Assembly: GCA_032718475.1 (NCBI GenBank)
Contig: JAUCBJ010000284.1
Span: 25,659-89,658 of the forward strand
DNA: 64,000 nt
Origin: Nemertoderma westbladi
Lineage: Eukaryota; Xenacoelomorpha; Nemertodermatida; Nemertodermatidae
Direction: 5' to 3'
The notes under the pieces: model-generated
What the model was told of the DNA's origin: nothing
What the model saw: only the letters and a program-made list of their open reading frames with translations
Databases searched by the model: none
Shown: one piece after another, positions 32,003 to 46,100 of the stretch
How positions within the stretch are numbered: position 1 is the first letter of the stretch
Layout: every line of letters starts with the position of its first letter
Translations under genes and position numbers: made by a program

Positions 32003-34209
32003 AGAAAATATAAATAACAAAACGAAGAAATGACTATCGATTTTGGTGGAATATTATATTTGATCAGAGGCTGGGTAAAGGTTTTATGAACTGGTTTCTT
32101 TTTCTTTTGGTACATTATATATTCTTACATGTGAATAAAATCTATCAAAAACTATTATATTCTTTGTTTAACATTTATAAACTTCATTCGATAATATTAC
32201 CATTTATTTCGTAGAGCATATGACAGCGGACCATATCGTATTAGAGAACTGTATTGAGGCCGCATCTCAAGGATTTGAGCCCCATCTTACAATATATTTC
32301 AATGTATATACTTATTCATTATATACGTCTATTCAAATTCCAGAACAATACGATTACAAAATCTGGCCAGAATAAGATTTTATCATTATAATATCATCGT
32401 TATAAGGTGACACTAATTAATGAAATTAATGATTCCAAATCAGTAAAAACATCTAAATTTCGTTGAGAAACAACTGAGATATGTGAGTTCTAAGTTGCAT
32501 GTTTTTTTTCTCTGCAGGGAGGTTAATAACACACCCTCTATAGTTATTTTGTAGCTCCATGCTCCACTATTTTAAGCCTTTTTTCAACGATATACTTTAC
32601 CACATAGTGACTCTCCCAGTGATCTCTGTCTAGGATTGTTCGATTACGAAAAACATAAGTTTAAATGCAATTGTACATATTATTGAGAATATGAAACATT
32701 GAATATAATAAATAATACCGAAAAGACCATCTACATACAATATGAAACTAGCCAAATAAATATTATTAGTAAGAAAGTTGTGAAAGTGTTTTACTGTATT
32801 CTTCAAATCAAGTCAATTCACAAATTTTTTGTCAAATATCAAAATGTCAAATATATGGCAAATAACACTCATTCGTATTGGTAAGTAGCAAAAACATGAT
32901 TAATAAACTGATATTACATGTAATATTAATTTACTTATTATTATTATATTAAATAATATAATAACTTATAATATTACAAGTTTAAATAGACTTGTATTAA
33001 ATAGAAAATATCTCCAATATTTTGTGAATTATTTCGGAAATTTTTTTATGGTCAAAATGAGATATACAAATATTATACTTGGAAGCCTACGCGCTGTTTA
33101 TCGTTATGCAGGACATTTAGGTATGTAATATAAATAAATCACATAAAATAACAGTGATACTCCTTAATTAACAGGAAATAATGCTGGGATAACAGTGTCA
33201 TTAACAATAGCAATTATAGTGGGGAGGTTATAGTACGAAACAGTGGTGCTGGCCTGGAAGTAGCGAAACACGTCCATTTCAAGTCATTGTTCAATTTATC
33301 GTAAGGAAATAACACGCTGGAGAAGTAGCAAGTAGGCCTTAGGCCGCAATCACACTTCCGAGTCAAAGTCAAAATACAAAATGTAAAACACATCACATGA
33401 AATTTAATTTATTCTAGAACGCCATTATGTATTATATTAGGCCTGTATAATGTATTATTATTTATTATTGCTAGCTAGCTATATTTATTTTATTTTGACT
33501 TTGACTTTGATGTTTTTTTTTAATTACGAGATAAACATGTATTTCTAAAGGCACGGTAGACACGAAATGCTCTGTATTACTAACTATTAATCTGCCTTAA
33601 AATCTTTTTTAGTTCACTACTTAATGATAATATTAGTCAAAATCTACTTCAAAGTTTAACGTGAAGAAAACTCAACGAAATGCGGATAACAAACAATAGT
33701 AAACAAAACGATTGTGTCAGATCGAGTCAGCAGTAGGAATATGTTAAAATAGTTAGTCCGCGACGTGCGACAGATAAGTATAACTTATCAAACATCAAAC
33801 CAAAAACCCTTTCTACAAATTAAGTTAGTCAAAATAAACAGTACAAATAATAAATAGATTATTTAGGAATACATAAAATTATTAGGGGATTACATTTCAG
33901 CTAATACTACTGTTATATTATTATACTTGTCACCTGTTGTAATAATATTTAATATGATATATTATAAGTTAATGAGCACAACAGAACAAAATAGGTATAT
34001 TTCAAAGCGAATGAATATTAATTAAGCTACAATTTATATGGCATATTGTATTCAGCTATTTAGAAACGTGCAGCGGCTAATAAATTATATAAATATATTA
34101 AATACTCTAATTAGAAAATAAATATTTTAGGGTACATAGGTTATGTTAAAACTGGAATCATACTTGTATAGAAATGGGCTAATTATAATCGTAATGCTGT
34201 ATTACAGCT
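32003..34209. other. Gene-free AT-rich stretch
   Basis: No supported gene. A short inverted repeat pairs GTCAAAGTCAAAATA (about 33363) with TATTTTGACTTTGAC (about 33494). Confidence 0.5.
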
Positions 34210-34600
34210 AATTTAATGCTGTGCCGACTTAGCGGCAAAATCACGCCGCCACTTTTGCGACATCAGCTTCCCAAGAAAGTCATCGGCTGCCCACCATGGT
34301 TATTCTCTCCATGAGGTTGCCAAAGCACAAGATCGTGCACTGGATGGCCCTCACGGCAAACGAGATGTACTGCAAAGCGGAGGCGACTTTGTTCAAGTGT
34401 TCAAACTTGGGGGTAATAATGATAGACCCCCAATGCTATATAGTGTCTGGTTGGAGATGTGTTCATTGTACTTGACACAATGAACCCGGCGTAGCATTCT
34501 TGTGTATGTACCATCAAAAGATTTACTGTCCGCAGCAGTAAAGGCCCATCATGGACTCCCATATAGGAGTACTGGTTCTACTGCTGCCCAAAAATAATCG
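34210..34600 (-). mobile_element. Old RTE-type LINE fragment
   Basis: Minus-strand match to about 390 bp of the 3' part of the LINE at 19464-20974 (GTGCACTGGATGGCCCTCAC, AGCATTCTTGTGTATGTACC). It is clearly more diverged than the other copies, with many substitutions and small deletions. Confidence 0.8.
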
Positions 34601-36971
34601 AATCTTGAGATTCCGTTATAGAAATGATGGGTCTCGAAGGTATGATCATAATATTGAATGATTACACGGAGAGGACATTTTAATTCATCGCCATTTAATT
34701 AGCGCGAAATTAATAAATGAATTTTAAATCTAACGGCGTTTTTCAGATTTCAAGTTTATTGGAGCCCCGAATGATATTAAAACCGAAAACAATTCCGTGC
34801 TATCGGACTCAATAAAAATAATTTAAACAAAATTGTACTTTTTATGTAAATAATATGAAACCATTGTAAACATAAACCTAATTTGTATGTGACTATATTT
34901 TTATACTTTTTTTCATACATTATTTTTTTTTAAGTAACAAAACTAAAAAGAAAGATAACTCTCGGGGTGAGTGTGAGAGGGCTTCGGAGAGTTGACTGAG
35001 ATACATTGGTATAGACCCCCCCCCCCCCCCCCCCCCCCAACAGCTGATATAGTGGGAGATACTGACCTAAAACTATAAAACTAATGGCAGTTAACAATAC
35101 AAATTGAAGCTCTAAAAATATATATTTTATGGACTACAAAATAAATCGCAGCGGAAAATCCTTAAATGAGCCATGCAACGTAAAATATTATAAGCCCAAC
35201 TCCATAATGCGGGAATCCATTACTAGTGAAACAATCACTGCACCATGGCAACACTTTATAGTAGACGATGGTGATATAAACTGCATCGACATACACTGAC
35301 ATCAAACAAACTGTTAACATCAAAAATAATATAAAAACCTCACCACTGCGCCAACACGAAAACCAACTGGTACATCTGTGAGTTTGCAGCAAATTACACC
35401 AACAGCAGCATTACTCATCCGAAAACATATGCCAACAACTGTTTCACTAAATGTAAAACCTGGTATTAAAAAAATATATCAAATAATTATAATAAAATAC
35501 AAACTTAAGTTTTAAATAATTGTACATCTAATAACACTCCCAGTTTGCAATTAGTGCTAATTAATTTAGGAACACAAAAATGGATAAAATACAACAATAA
35601 CCAACAAAACAATATAACAACAATCAAAAAAACTTAAAAACTTAAACAAGGAAATCGATCTGAAATCAACTTTATAAAATAAAATTGATTAAAATCAAAA
35701 GATAAATTAATTGTTTAAAGAAATAACAACTTCCAGACAAGTTACTGTAAGTTATATTGAAATTATCGTTTCTAATGATATAATAGAAACATTTACCTGA
35801 CTCATATAGATTATGTTACCGATCTGCGAAAAAATGGACGCGACAAACTGAACATTGAACAGGTATCAATATAGGCCTAAACATAAACAAGTAACAGCAC
35901 TAAACGCAAGGAAGGCAGACGGCCGAAGCTGGCAGAGAAAATACTAAATATTACTTAACAGACATTTAGCACAAGTTCTAGAACAAATGGAGCCAAAAAA
36001 CAGGTAAGATTCCGTAGCTAAGAAGAATAATAATTATTATTTATTATAGGCCTACAACTGGTAAGTAAGTATATTTACTAATGAAAGGCTATTAATTAAG
36101 AGAGATATATTAATGTCTAAACAATAATGTCAAGATTAATTGCTTCCTAACTAATTAGGAAAACATCTAAAAGGAGTTAATAAAGTTGATCAAAGAAAAG
36201 GAAAAAATTGATTTAGACAATAAGTGATAAACGCAACTTCAACAAAATGCAACTAAGTTAACGCTAAATAAGAATGCACATATTGACACCTGAATAATGA
36301 TAATTGCAAATCAAAATTAGCAATGCTAACTAGAGTTGAGTTCTAGTATGTTGCGAGAAATAATAATTCATATTAACATTCAAGAAGTGATTTATCGCAA
36401 GAAATGTCACCCGATAATAATTTTCATAATCATAAAATTCTCGCCAATATTTTTTCAGTCTAATTGTTACCCCGACCTTAAAGGTCTATGGCGGCTTGAC
36501 ACCCATTACCACAAACACAAACAGCTCGACAGCAGTAACAGCTGTCTGTTAGTTGTACATTACGTACGTATGGTAGATAACGTAGGCGGGGAGTTTAGGA
36601 GGTAATAATGGTATTCGATAAACCTAATAAAAAGCTAATTAATGAAAAGAATACGGAGAATTTCCATCGGTTGCGGGTTCAGAATTCAATGTTGTTATGT
36701 GAATATCAGAATAAATGACCAACTGCTTGCTGTTGTATTCCTAACTGATGGCAAATTCTTTGCCCGACACATTCATTTTCGGAACGAGTTCATGGTCTGA
36801 CATATCAGTCGAAAAAGTCTGCACCACTATGATGGCGCGTCAGACACTGAGAGGCATGAGTGTCGGATAATACGTTACACCGAGTGTCGGACACAGAGTA
36901 AGAAGGTGTCGGATACTGTTACCCGTACTGTCGGACACATAGTTAATGCGTATGGAGTGTCGGAGAAATAA
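34601..36971. other. Gene-free stretch downstream of the DDR gene
   Basis: AT-rich. A run of about 21 C lies near 35018-35038. Next to the DDR stop, at about 36858-36990, the motif GAGTGTCGGA recurs about six times every 22-24 bp, probably in the DDR 3' UTR. No other gene recognised. Confidence 0.5.
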
Positions 36972-37157
36972 TTAGACGGAGTGTCGCATCCGACGTCTGA
37001 TCTGATCGTTTATCGATGTGAACGGCGGTCTATCATCGGGGTCTCGGTTCCAACACGACATCATCAACTGGTAGACGTCGTTGGGGCAGTCGGGCGGTTG
37101 CCATAGATACACATGACGGCCTTCACCGTGGTAGACCTCGCCAATGTTGTTGATAAC
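36972..37157 (-). CDS. DDR: DDR last exon: kinase C-lobe end and stop
   Basis: Codes [40 protein letters not shown] and [10 protein letters not shown], ending RRRMRHSV and TAA. The [10 protein letters not shown] segment is the conserved end of tyrosine kinases. Confidence 0.92.
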   Translation of the reverse strand, partial: VINNIGEVYHGEGRHVYLWQPPDCPNDVYQLMMSCWNRDPDDRPPFTSINDQIRRRMRHSV

Positions 37158-40100
37158 CTAAGTAAAAATAAATATAAATAAATACTGAAAGAAATTCGAT
37201 AATGTAAGTTGAAACTTGTATGTTGGTATTAGGTTAACCACACAACCAAACATAGTGCTATTTGAAACAGCTTAAGGCGGGTCATATATTTGTTTACAAA
37301 TAAAAAAAAAAGTTTGTTGAAATTTGTTTACAAACGGGGAAACTATTTCCATATAAATCAGTCGCAGTTAATAGTTTTTTCAATAAGACTAAATATAATC
37401 GATGTCTGTTAGTTTTACCTGGTCGTCTGTCATATCGCAGTATGGTTGGTAGGTACAATAAGTTAATATCTCCCAAAGAGTGACTCCGTACGCCCAAACG
37501 TCCGATTTCGTTGAAAATCTCCCCTAAAATCACAAATTAAATAGCGCCGTGATGTTATTAAGTCCCAACACTCTACTGCTACTACAATCGGCCTGCTGCA
37601 TCGAGCTATGCTGGCTTAATAACAAAAATATTTTTCCTACCTCCATGTAATCCACAAATGGCATGCCCCAATGCAGCGTGCATTAAGAATGCTATGCCGG
37701 CTTATCGACAAAATTGCGCCGCCACAACTTCCTATACCCCCATGATATTCGCTAGATTATCCGCATCTTCAAGGCCAGTGTCCTTTAAGATGCGTCTCAA
37801 GAAAGTCATGGGCTGTCCACCATGCTTATTTTCTCCATGGGGCTGCCAAAGCACAAGATTGTGCACACGCTGGTCCTCACGGCGAAAACATTGTACCAAC
37901 ATTGTAAACAATAACCAGAGATTCATGTACACAAATAAATAACAACAATTTGTTTCTTTGGTAAAATTATCAGTGAACTCTTAATTAGTTTGTACCAAGG
38001 GCATCTAGAACATCTTATAATTTGTTTTATGTATTTATTTAGAATAAATACTATGTTATAGAATTCCTTGGTAGTAAGTATCTTCTTTCCTTAATTAAAA
38101 TATTTTGAGGATAACTAATTTTAGATCCAGGAAGTTTGTTTTTCGAGGTTAAAATTTGAAAACAGTCCGAAGGAACAAGATTGTAGCCTATTACGCGATA
38201 TAAACAAATTATATTAACAAATACCTATAATACTATATTGGCACTTACAAATAACAAGCACTCCCATGCCATCCAACGGATGGGTAACATGGCCCTCCCC
38301 TCGATCCTGTAGTAGTCCTTACTGTGCAGCTGTCTACTGAGGCCGAAGTCCCCGATGCATACAGTCCGAGTGCGTCCGACCAGACAGTTGCGTGTCGCGA
38401 GGTCTCGATGGACGAAGTTCAACGACTCGAGGTACTCCATGCCGTTGGCGATGTCCATGGCCATTTGGAGGAGAGTTGGCAATCTGGGAGGTAATCATAT
38501 TCAATACAGTTACTGTCAGAAAAGGCGGAAAAGTGGATAAGAGAAAAAAAGGTTCAAAAGGAGAATGTGGACACCAATAAAAAGGGAAATAAGTTCATTG
38601 TTGTGGTTTGAGACACTGTCACTGTAACCTGCTCCATTTCCCTACCCTTTGTCACTTGCTTTCAAAGAGGCAATAAATCAGCGGGGATTTTGCTTCTGCC
38701 AATGATATTTAAAAAAATAAAGTATCAACAACTTACCCAATTGTTTTCTTTATTGTTCCAATATACCAGTGGAGGTCCCCGTTTATCATATATTCTAGAA
38801 TCATACAGGGTGGGCCTACATCCGAAGTGCAGACACCCAGTAAACGGACGATATTGGAGTGGGAGAGGTAAGTCATCACATCAACCTCTTTAAGGAATCC
38901 AGACCTGTAGAGGAATGCAAATATGTATTACATAAGTTTTTCAAAAATAATTTCAGGAAACGACTCTCGAGATTTCGAACTGCATCATCTAAAATGTTGT
39001 TTAACATGTTTGTGATCGAAACATAAACAAAGTTTAGAAAAAAATTAAGAAAACGCCAAACATGTTCACTAGTTAGATACATCGAAGGGGTGAGGTTTTC
39101 AATAGTGGCAGGCTGTGGACCAGCATACCCATAAGGCCCATCGAATAAGTTTCAGCTTGAACGGATGAAAAACACTTAAATGGGAGATCGTTAAATTCAG
39201 ACATTTAGCCCTCTAGCGAGGGTCTATTTAACTGATGATTAGCCCTATTAAAGTCCACCAAGCAAGATACAACAACGGCAGCCTAAAATGCAACAAAGAA
39301 ATTATAACTACAGTAAAGTTCAGTGGTAAAGTAAAGTTAATGGCCCTTGCTGCAGGCGGGACTGGACTCTGGCTCTACCAATCCTTTAGTAGATTTGTCC
39401 TGTGGATAGGCAATGTTTCTAAGAATCAGAAGAAGGCCGTTTTTCTCTCTTACAGAATTAACAGTTATTTGTTTGGTATTAATTATTTGAAATTTTCAAA
39501 CAGAAAACAAATTTGTTTGACTTTAATTAATTTGTTTGTTTTCCAGGGGTTTTCGAATAAATAATAAAGTTTTAAAGTCAAGAAAATTTCCGACTGCGCC
39601 GATCTTATATTCAGTAGAGAGAAAAGGTACAACTAAACGGAAATGTCAAGGGTTTTCCGTTTTCAGATTCCGATTTAACAAATGTCATAAAATTAAGTAA
39701 ATTGTAATAATTTAATCGTGGTGGATATCATGAAAATTTAATGAAAACATTCTTCATGAGACAATACCAACAAGCTAATATCGAATACACAATATTATAA
39801 TGATTGCAAATTAAATAAATAACTAATTATTGCAAATAATACGGTGTCATTGAGATGGGTGATTGCTTTATTGATCTACCGCCCTACATGGTACAATCGG
39901 ATGTGTCCAACTGGTCTCGGTAATACTTCTGCGCTGTGAGTAGATGAAACTCTCTAACTACGGCATTGTAAACCAGTCCGTCTGAGGGCCGTCCTGGCCA
40001 GGCACTGCGGTACCAGACCCTGTAGGTGACCCACCAACACGCACTCGCCATACACCCACCCAGAATCTTATGGTCCAAAGTGTGGAAGAAAAGAGCGGTA

Positions 40101-43100
40101 CTGGTCAACATGACCAGCCACAAAATCAACAAACAAACGGTAGAACAAGTTAAAATAAACACTAAAACGTTCATCACGCGAAATTTCTGTCGAATATTGT
40201 GGATTTCTTTGGATGTAAAACCGCGAAGTTTAGATTTGTAAGGGAGAATTCTATAGAGCAGATGCCAATATTGAATAGGTTGGATTTCTTCAGCTATTAC
40301 AAGCACTGAGTAGGTGAGAAGGAATACGTGGCCGGATATCTCGTAACGCCACCAACTGCTTGCGTTCGCGGCGCATGTCTTCCACGAAGTGAACCGCGTG
40401 TCGGAACAGCGACCAGTCGCGCGTTCTACCGATAGGATAAACTCAGTGCAGCCGAACCAGATGGCAGTTCCCACCAGCATGCGGAACGGTTGCCTAACCA
40501 ACACCCGACTCCGGCAACCGGTGTATAGATAGCCTGCGGAGTAGCAGGTAGCCGAGACCACGGACAAAGTCCAGCCCCATCCGAGTTTCACGAAATATAC
40601 ATTGAGGAAGTTTTTCGAACTCGAGAAGAAGTTGTCAGGGAGGTCGACAATATGGGAGACGACGGATCCCAGGATTATTATGATCCACGAGAGTTTGAAG
40701 TAAGATGAAGGTCGACAAATAATATAGGATAAAGGTAGAAAGATTGAGAATGTGTCAGCCAGTCGACCCTGCGGGCTGTCTCCAGAAGGCATTCTCTAAT
40801 TATTATAATATGATATGATTACGCTAACACAGGTCAGCAGTACTGCAGTAACATTAGAACTGCATTAGGCCTACAGCTACAATATATGCACTGCACAGCA
40901 CATTGTACAGTGTATGCAGCTCGTCGGTATACTGGTATAAGTTGACTGAGTGAATGTTGATAATTTAGAATCTGATTGTAGTAGAATCTAGAATCTGATT
41001 GTAGTAGAATCTATCTTTAGAATCTATATTGTACAGTATGTAGTAGACACCCTGCCAAGTATCAGCTTAATACAGTAATAGGATAATTTTTCATATTACA
41101 GTATTATACTAGGCATATTCAACAATGAAATGGGATGACCGGTATTGCAATTACTGAATTATGATATGGCAAGATGTTATTGTACAGTGTTGTACAGTAC
41201 ACGTGCGAGCGCAGAAGCGAAGTTTACATAAATAGATGGGGTCTTAAAATCTGAAGGTGCCATTGTCCAATTATGATATTAAAAAATATCAATATAATCT
41301 TGTTACATTGTTAACTTGTCATCGTTCATTACGCTAAATGAAATCCATCATCCTAGTTTTGTAATTTTAATTGTGTCCCAGCTCCCCTACAGATCTCCAT
41401 GGACTCTATTATTGGCCATGCCATGCCCCTTTACACTTTTGTTGTTTATATTTACCGTACTGGTCTACCTATAGGCCTACCATTCATTGTATATTTTTTG
41501 TATACTGGTTTATTGTCTGATAGTTTATTACCGTTACCCCAATCCATTGTCTGTCATAACTGATATTGAACAAACATATTATCTTATGTTTTCATCACAC
41601 CATTTGCCCACTCCACTATACAGTCCTGGACGAGTCGGATCTATTGGGATCCGCACAAATTGTACATTGTTATAAAGGTGAAAACTTCAACGCCTAAAAG
41701 GACTCAAATTCCAACGACTTCAACTTAGCAAACTAATTAACAAAGCCATGTTACATGACGATTAGCATAATTTTTTTATACTAATCAACATATTTCAAAC
41801 CGTTTCAACTGCACTCACTATATCATAATTGTCAAACCAGTTAAATTATTGTTACAGTCGAATTGAGAGGAAGTTCTGTCGGTGATGCCATCTGTATCTG
41901 GAAACACCAGGGGTATCGCAGTTACTATAGAAACAGCTAACACTACTAGAAAGCCAGCAAGCTGGCTTTAAACGAACCTGCCCCTCAAACCAGTAAGTAC
42001 CCTGAGTGAGCGAAAATGAAAACACGAAAATTGCCATCAACTCAACAATAGAAACACCAGCTGTTGGTACTCATGAGGGCCTAGTAAGATACTACTATTG
42101 ATTGAATGGATAGGCCCATACTGTACAGAGGTATATTACTTGCTAAATTTATTACTCTCTCACTCTATCCCAGTCAGTAATCAAACATCAACTGTTAGTT
42201 TGTAATGTATTGCCCCGCCAGCTGAATAGATCTTCCCAGAGAATCCTATGGGAATATCTATAGGGTTACTAAATGATATGTTAGGTGGGAGGCCAGCTGA
42301 TTGAATTTTAAGCACTGGGCCGTTTAAATGTTTTATACAGTAGGTTCATGATAATGAATGACGAGGGACCCAACTAAACACTACGTTTGTCTATATGGAC
42401 GGTCTCCTTATAGCCAAGCCAGCTATAGCTTGAGTCTTTTATAGTTTAATCATATTATTCTACAACCAATAATTTACTCTTTTAGACGAATTAGTGCGTT
42501 TTTTTGCCGGACTAACACATTTTGGCGACGTTCTGTGAGAGATTGGCGATATTTAAAAAGATTCTGAGGCTCATACTGTATATGTTGCTCAAATGACTGA
42601 ATAGCCCAAACAAAAAAGTTGGTGCATACTCGACGAGTTGAAATCGGTGAAATTCGACATAAAATTTTCAAAACCGCTATTTTTAAGTGACCCCGTGATC
42701 GAAACGCCACAAAACATATACAGTCTTGTGCGTACCTGCTTGAGTTTTTGAGATATTGGATGGTTATACACACACGAGTTCCCCCTGAGGTCTTTAAAAT
42801 ACTTGAGTGTTTAAAGCTCATCTATCTATCCCATCATAGTAGACATGTACCGTACAACAAGAGTCCCACAAGAAATGAAAACAAATAAGTTGGTGCCAGT
42901 TCCCAAGAAGGGCAACCTCTAACACTCTATGGTTCTTTTCGGGGAATCTCATTGATCTCGATTGCTGCAAAGCTATACAATAGAATTCTATTAAATCGCA
43001 TCAGGGATCGCATTGAGAGACTGCTCCGTGGAAATCAGAATGGGTTCCGTAAAGGTCGTGGGACCATGGAGCCCATTTCGGCACTTAGAAGGATAGAGTT

Positions 43101-46100
43101 ATCAAAAAAGAAAGACAGGCATCTGGCTGTTATCTTTGTTGACTTCTTCAAGGCCTTTGATTCAGTCTCTCGCTCACGTATGTTCAGCATACTTTCATTA
43201 TATGGGATTCCTGATGAAATTATTGCAGCAATCAGATCAGTATACGATGGTTCGACAACATCTGTGTCTACTGTTGACGGTGACACAGAACCATTTGAAG
43301 TGTTATGGGGCGTCCTCCAGGGAGACACACTTGCACCATTCTTGTTCATAATTGTTGTTGACTATGTTCTACGCATGTCCTTAGATCATCATAATGATGA
43401 TGGGGTGATGATAACTCCACCTACTGGCTCCAGAAGTCTGTCAGTGTGCAGATTTTCTAAGCAATGCTACAGTTAGTAATAGGACACTCCTAACAAATTA
43501 CAGATGAATAATCTCATATAGTTGGTACTACAATTACTGACAATTCGCCCCCTAGCGGCAGACAGAGGAACTACAGAAGTCTGTCTGTGTGTACAATTTT
43601 GAAACCTTTAACAGACCACATGTTTACCATATTTGGTTTACATGATTTTCTGACATCTGCGCAATTTTGTTTAAAAATCTGATCATTTATCTGTACATAC
43701 CGGCAGGTGCTAATTGGGGTTGGTTGCATTAAGTGGGGAATCATGTTTATGCATTTGGGGCTGATGGTAACATACATTGGGGGTGGGTGGTTTCACCTCT
43801 GTTTGGTGGTACGGTAGGATTTCTAATTTATTGGTCATTGTCTTAATTTAGTGGTGCAGTTTTGTTAGGGTAGGGGTGGGGTTCGTGGCACACTGCTGAT
43901 GAGGAGAACCACGAATCCCAGGGTTCAGTGTTTAAATCTCCGAAACCCTTTTATTTTTATAAAATTTGTTACTTAGACTTACCTTTTCGGCGGACAAAAT
44001 GTCCTATATTTTTCGTAATTTATGGGATAGCCTATTTCGTGCAATACTTACCGGAACCTGTAGTTACTGTATGGTTTGGTGTAATTTTTCTTGTGGTAGT
44101 TGGGTTGGGTTATGTAGCACTAAAATCGATTTGGTATTTTGTTTTTTGATGGGCCTTAGTGCCTGAGTACTAACAGTGGCCCAAGTGGCCCTAAATGCTA
44201 GGTAGTATCTGTGGGAATAAGACCCCATGTCCTATTATATTGTTTTCATATTTGGTTTAATTTCATCAATGAGTGACCGACTTATTTCGGTTTTTATCAA
44301 AAGGCTGAAACTGCCGGATACTGTCTGAATTTTGACAAACTTAAGATTATTTCCAAAACTTTTGACGGACTACATAGGTATCAAGTTTGGTTTAATTTCA
44401 TCAAGATGAATGACCGAGTTATAAGCGATCAAAAATTAGACGACGACGACACACTACAGAGAACTCGTTAATGGTACCCACATGTTAAGGCTCTCTTAAT
44501 TCGTAGCTCGCCCCACAATTTATACAGCACATACCTAGGCCTACTACTGTAGGTATGGGCTCTTTATGTACCTAGGGTTATTTAAGCAAGTGTGACATTT
44601 TTAGTTTTACAATACTCCTCTCCTTCATTAGCCTCGTTGCGCTCGACCTGTTTTGTCTCAAAATATTTTTCCTAAACGGGGACTGACGGACGACCTTTAT
44701 AACTATGCAAAGTCTCGAAACTGTGCGAGTAACTGATCGTAAATGGATAATCATATCCACTGCAAAACTCGTTGCGTTCGTTCGTTTTTGACCAAACTTC
44801 AGATTCTTTCTAATCTTTTGACGAGATACACGTACCAAGTATTATTTAATTTCATCAAGGAATGACTGAGTTATCAGCGATTAAAAATTTACGACTACGA
44901 CGACACACTAGGCCTACAGAGAACTCGTTAATGGTACCCATATGCTACTAAAGCCCGGTTTCCTGATGCAATATAGCTAGTAGCTCCGAGCTATTAGCTA
45001 CTGGCTCGTCGCCAATAGCTAATAGCCGCGGCCACTAGCTACTGGCCGCAGCCAGTGTCTTCTGGGTCCCGTTTGTTCTAGAACAAACGGGTGTGGTTTT
45101 CGAAACTGGTTAAGTGCCACATCCATAATTAAAAATTAAAGAAAGCCGTGAATTTTTTTATATAATATAGGTGATGGCCGGTAATTAACTGAAACATACA
45201 AAACAAAGATAATAATAGACGAGGATCATGGAAACCGGGATGAGTGTTTCAAATAGCCGGTTGCTACGAGCCGCGGCCAACTGCTAGTAGGCTACGGATA
45301 CTAGCTATTAGTGGCCATTAGCCGCACGGCGACAGGTAGCTAGTACAGTAGCTATGTTACATCATGGAAACCAGGCTTTTTTAAACACTTGAAATCGAGT
45401 TTCATTGCTAACTTTACAAGTAGAAAAGCAGGCGGAAACGGGCCTTAAATCGAGTTTCATTGCTAACTTTACAAGTAGAAAAGCAGGCGGAAACGGGCCT
45501 TAAATCGAGTTTCATTGCTAACTTTACAAGTAGAAAAGCAGGCGGAAACGGGCCTTAAATCGAGTTTCATTGCTAACTTTACAAGTAGAAAAGCAGGCGG
45601 AAACGGGCCTTAAATCGAGTTTCATTGCTAACTTTACAAGTAGAAAAGCAGGCGGAAACGGGCCTTAATGTTTCCTATAATGTAACCTGTTCCTTTCCCA
45701 AGATTGGTATATTATCTGTATGAATATTGTCTATTGTTTTGATTATAAGTCACCGCCACTGTCACCTGTTCCTTTCCCAGGATTGGTTATCTTTCTGTAT
45801 TACACATGTTATCTGTTTTATTGAGTATCGTGGTACTAGTGTGTTTTGAGCACACACCCCCCCCCCCCCCCCCCCCCCCCTCTTCAAATTTTTTATTAAA
45901 AACAAGTGTTTATAAGTCTATTATATAGTCATAGGTCCTTAATAATGTTTCAGTCGCTTGTTTTTATTAAAACAAGTGTTTATAAGTCTATTATATAGTC
46001 ATAGGTCCTTAATAATGTTTCAGTCGCTTGTTTTTATTAAAACAAGGCCCGTTTCCGCGCAGCTTTTTTTAGTTAAAACAATTTCTAGAAATTAATTGCT

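Noticed and set aside
38767-38904. Shorter DDR exon using the GT at 38766
   Set aside because: It would create a TGA at the junction with the next exon; the donor at 38736 (GTAAGT) keeps the frame.
42474-42821. 115-residue minus-strand ORF next to the LINE fragment
   Set aside because: Its start lies inside the LINE copy and the rest has no recognisable domain; a chance ORF is more likely.
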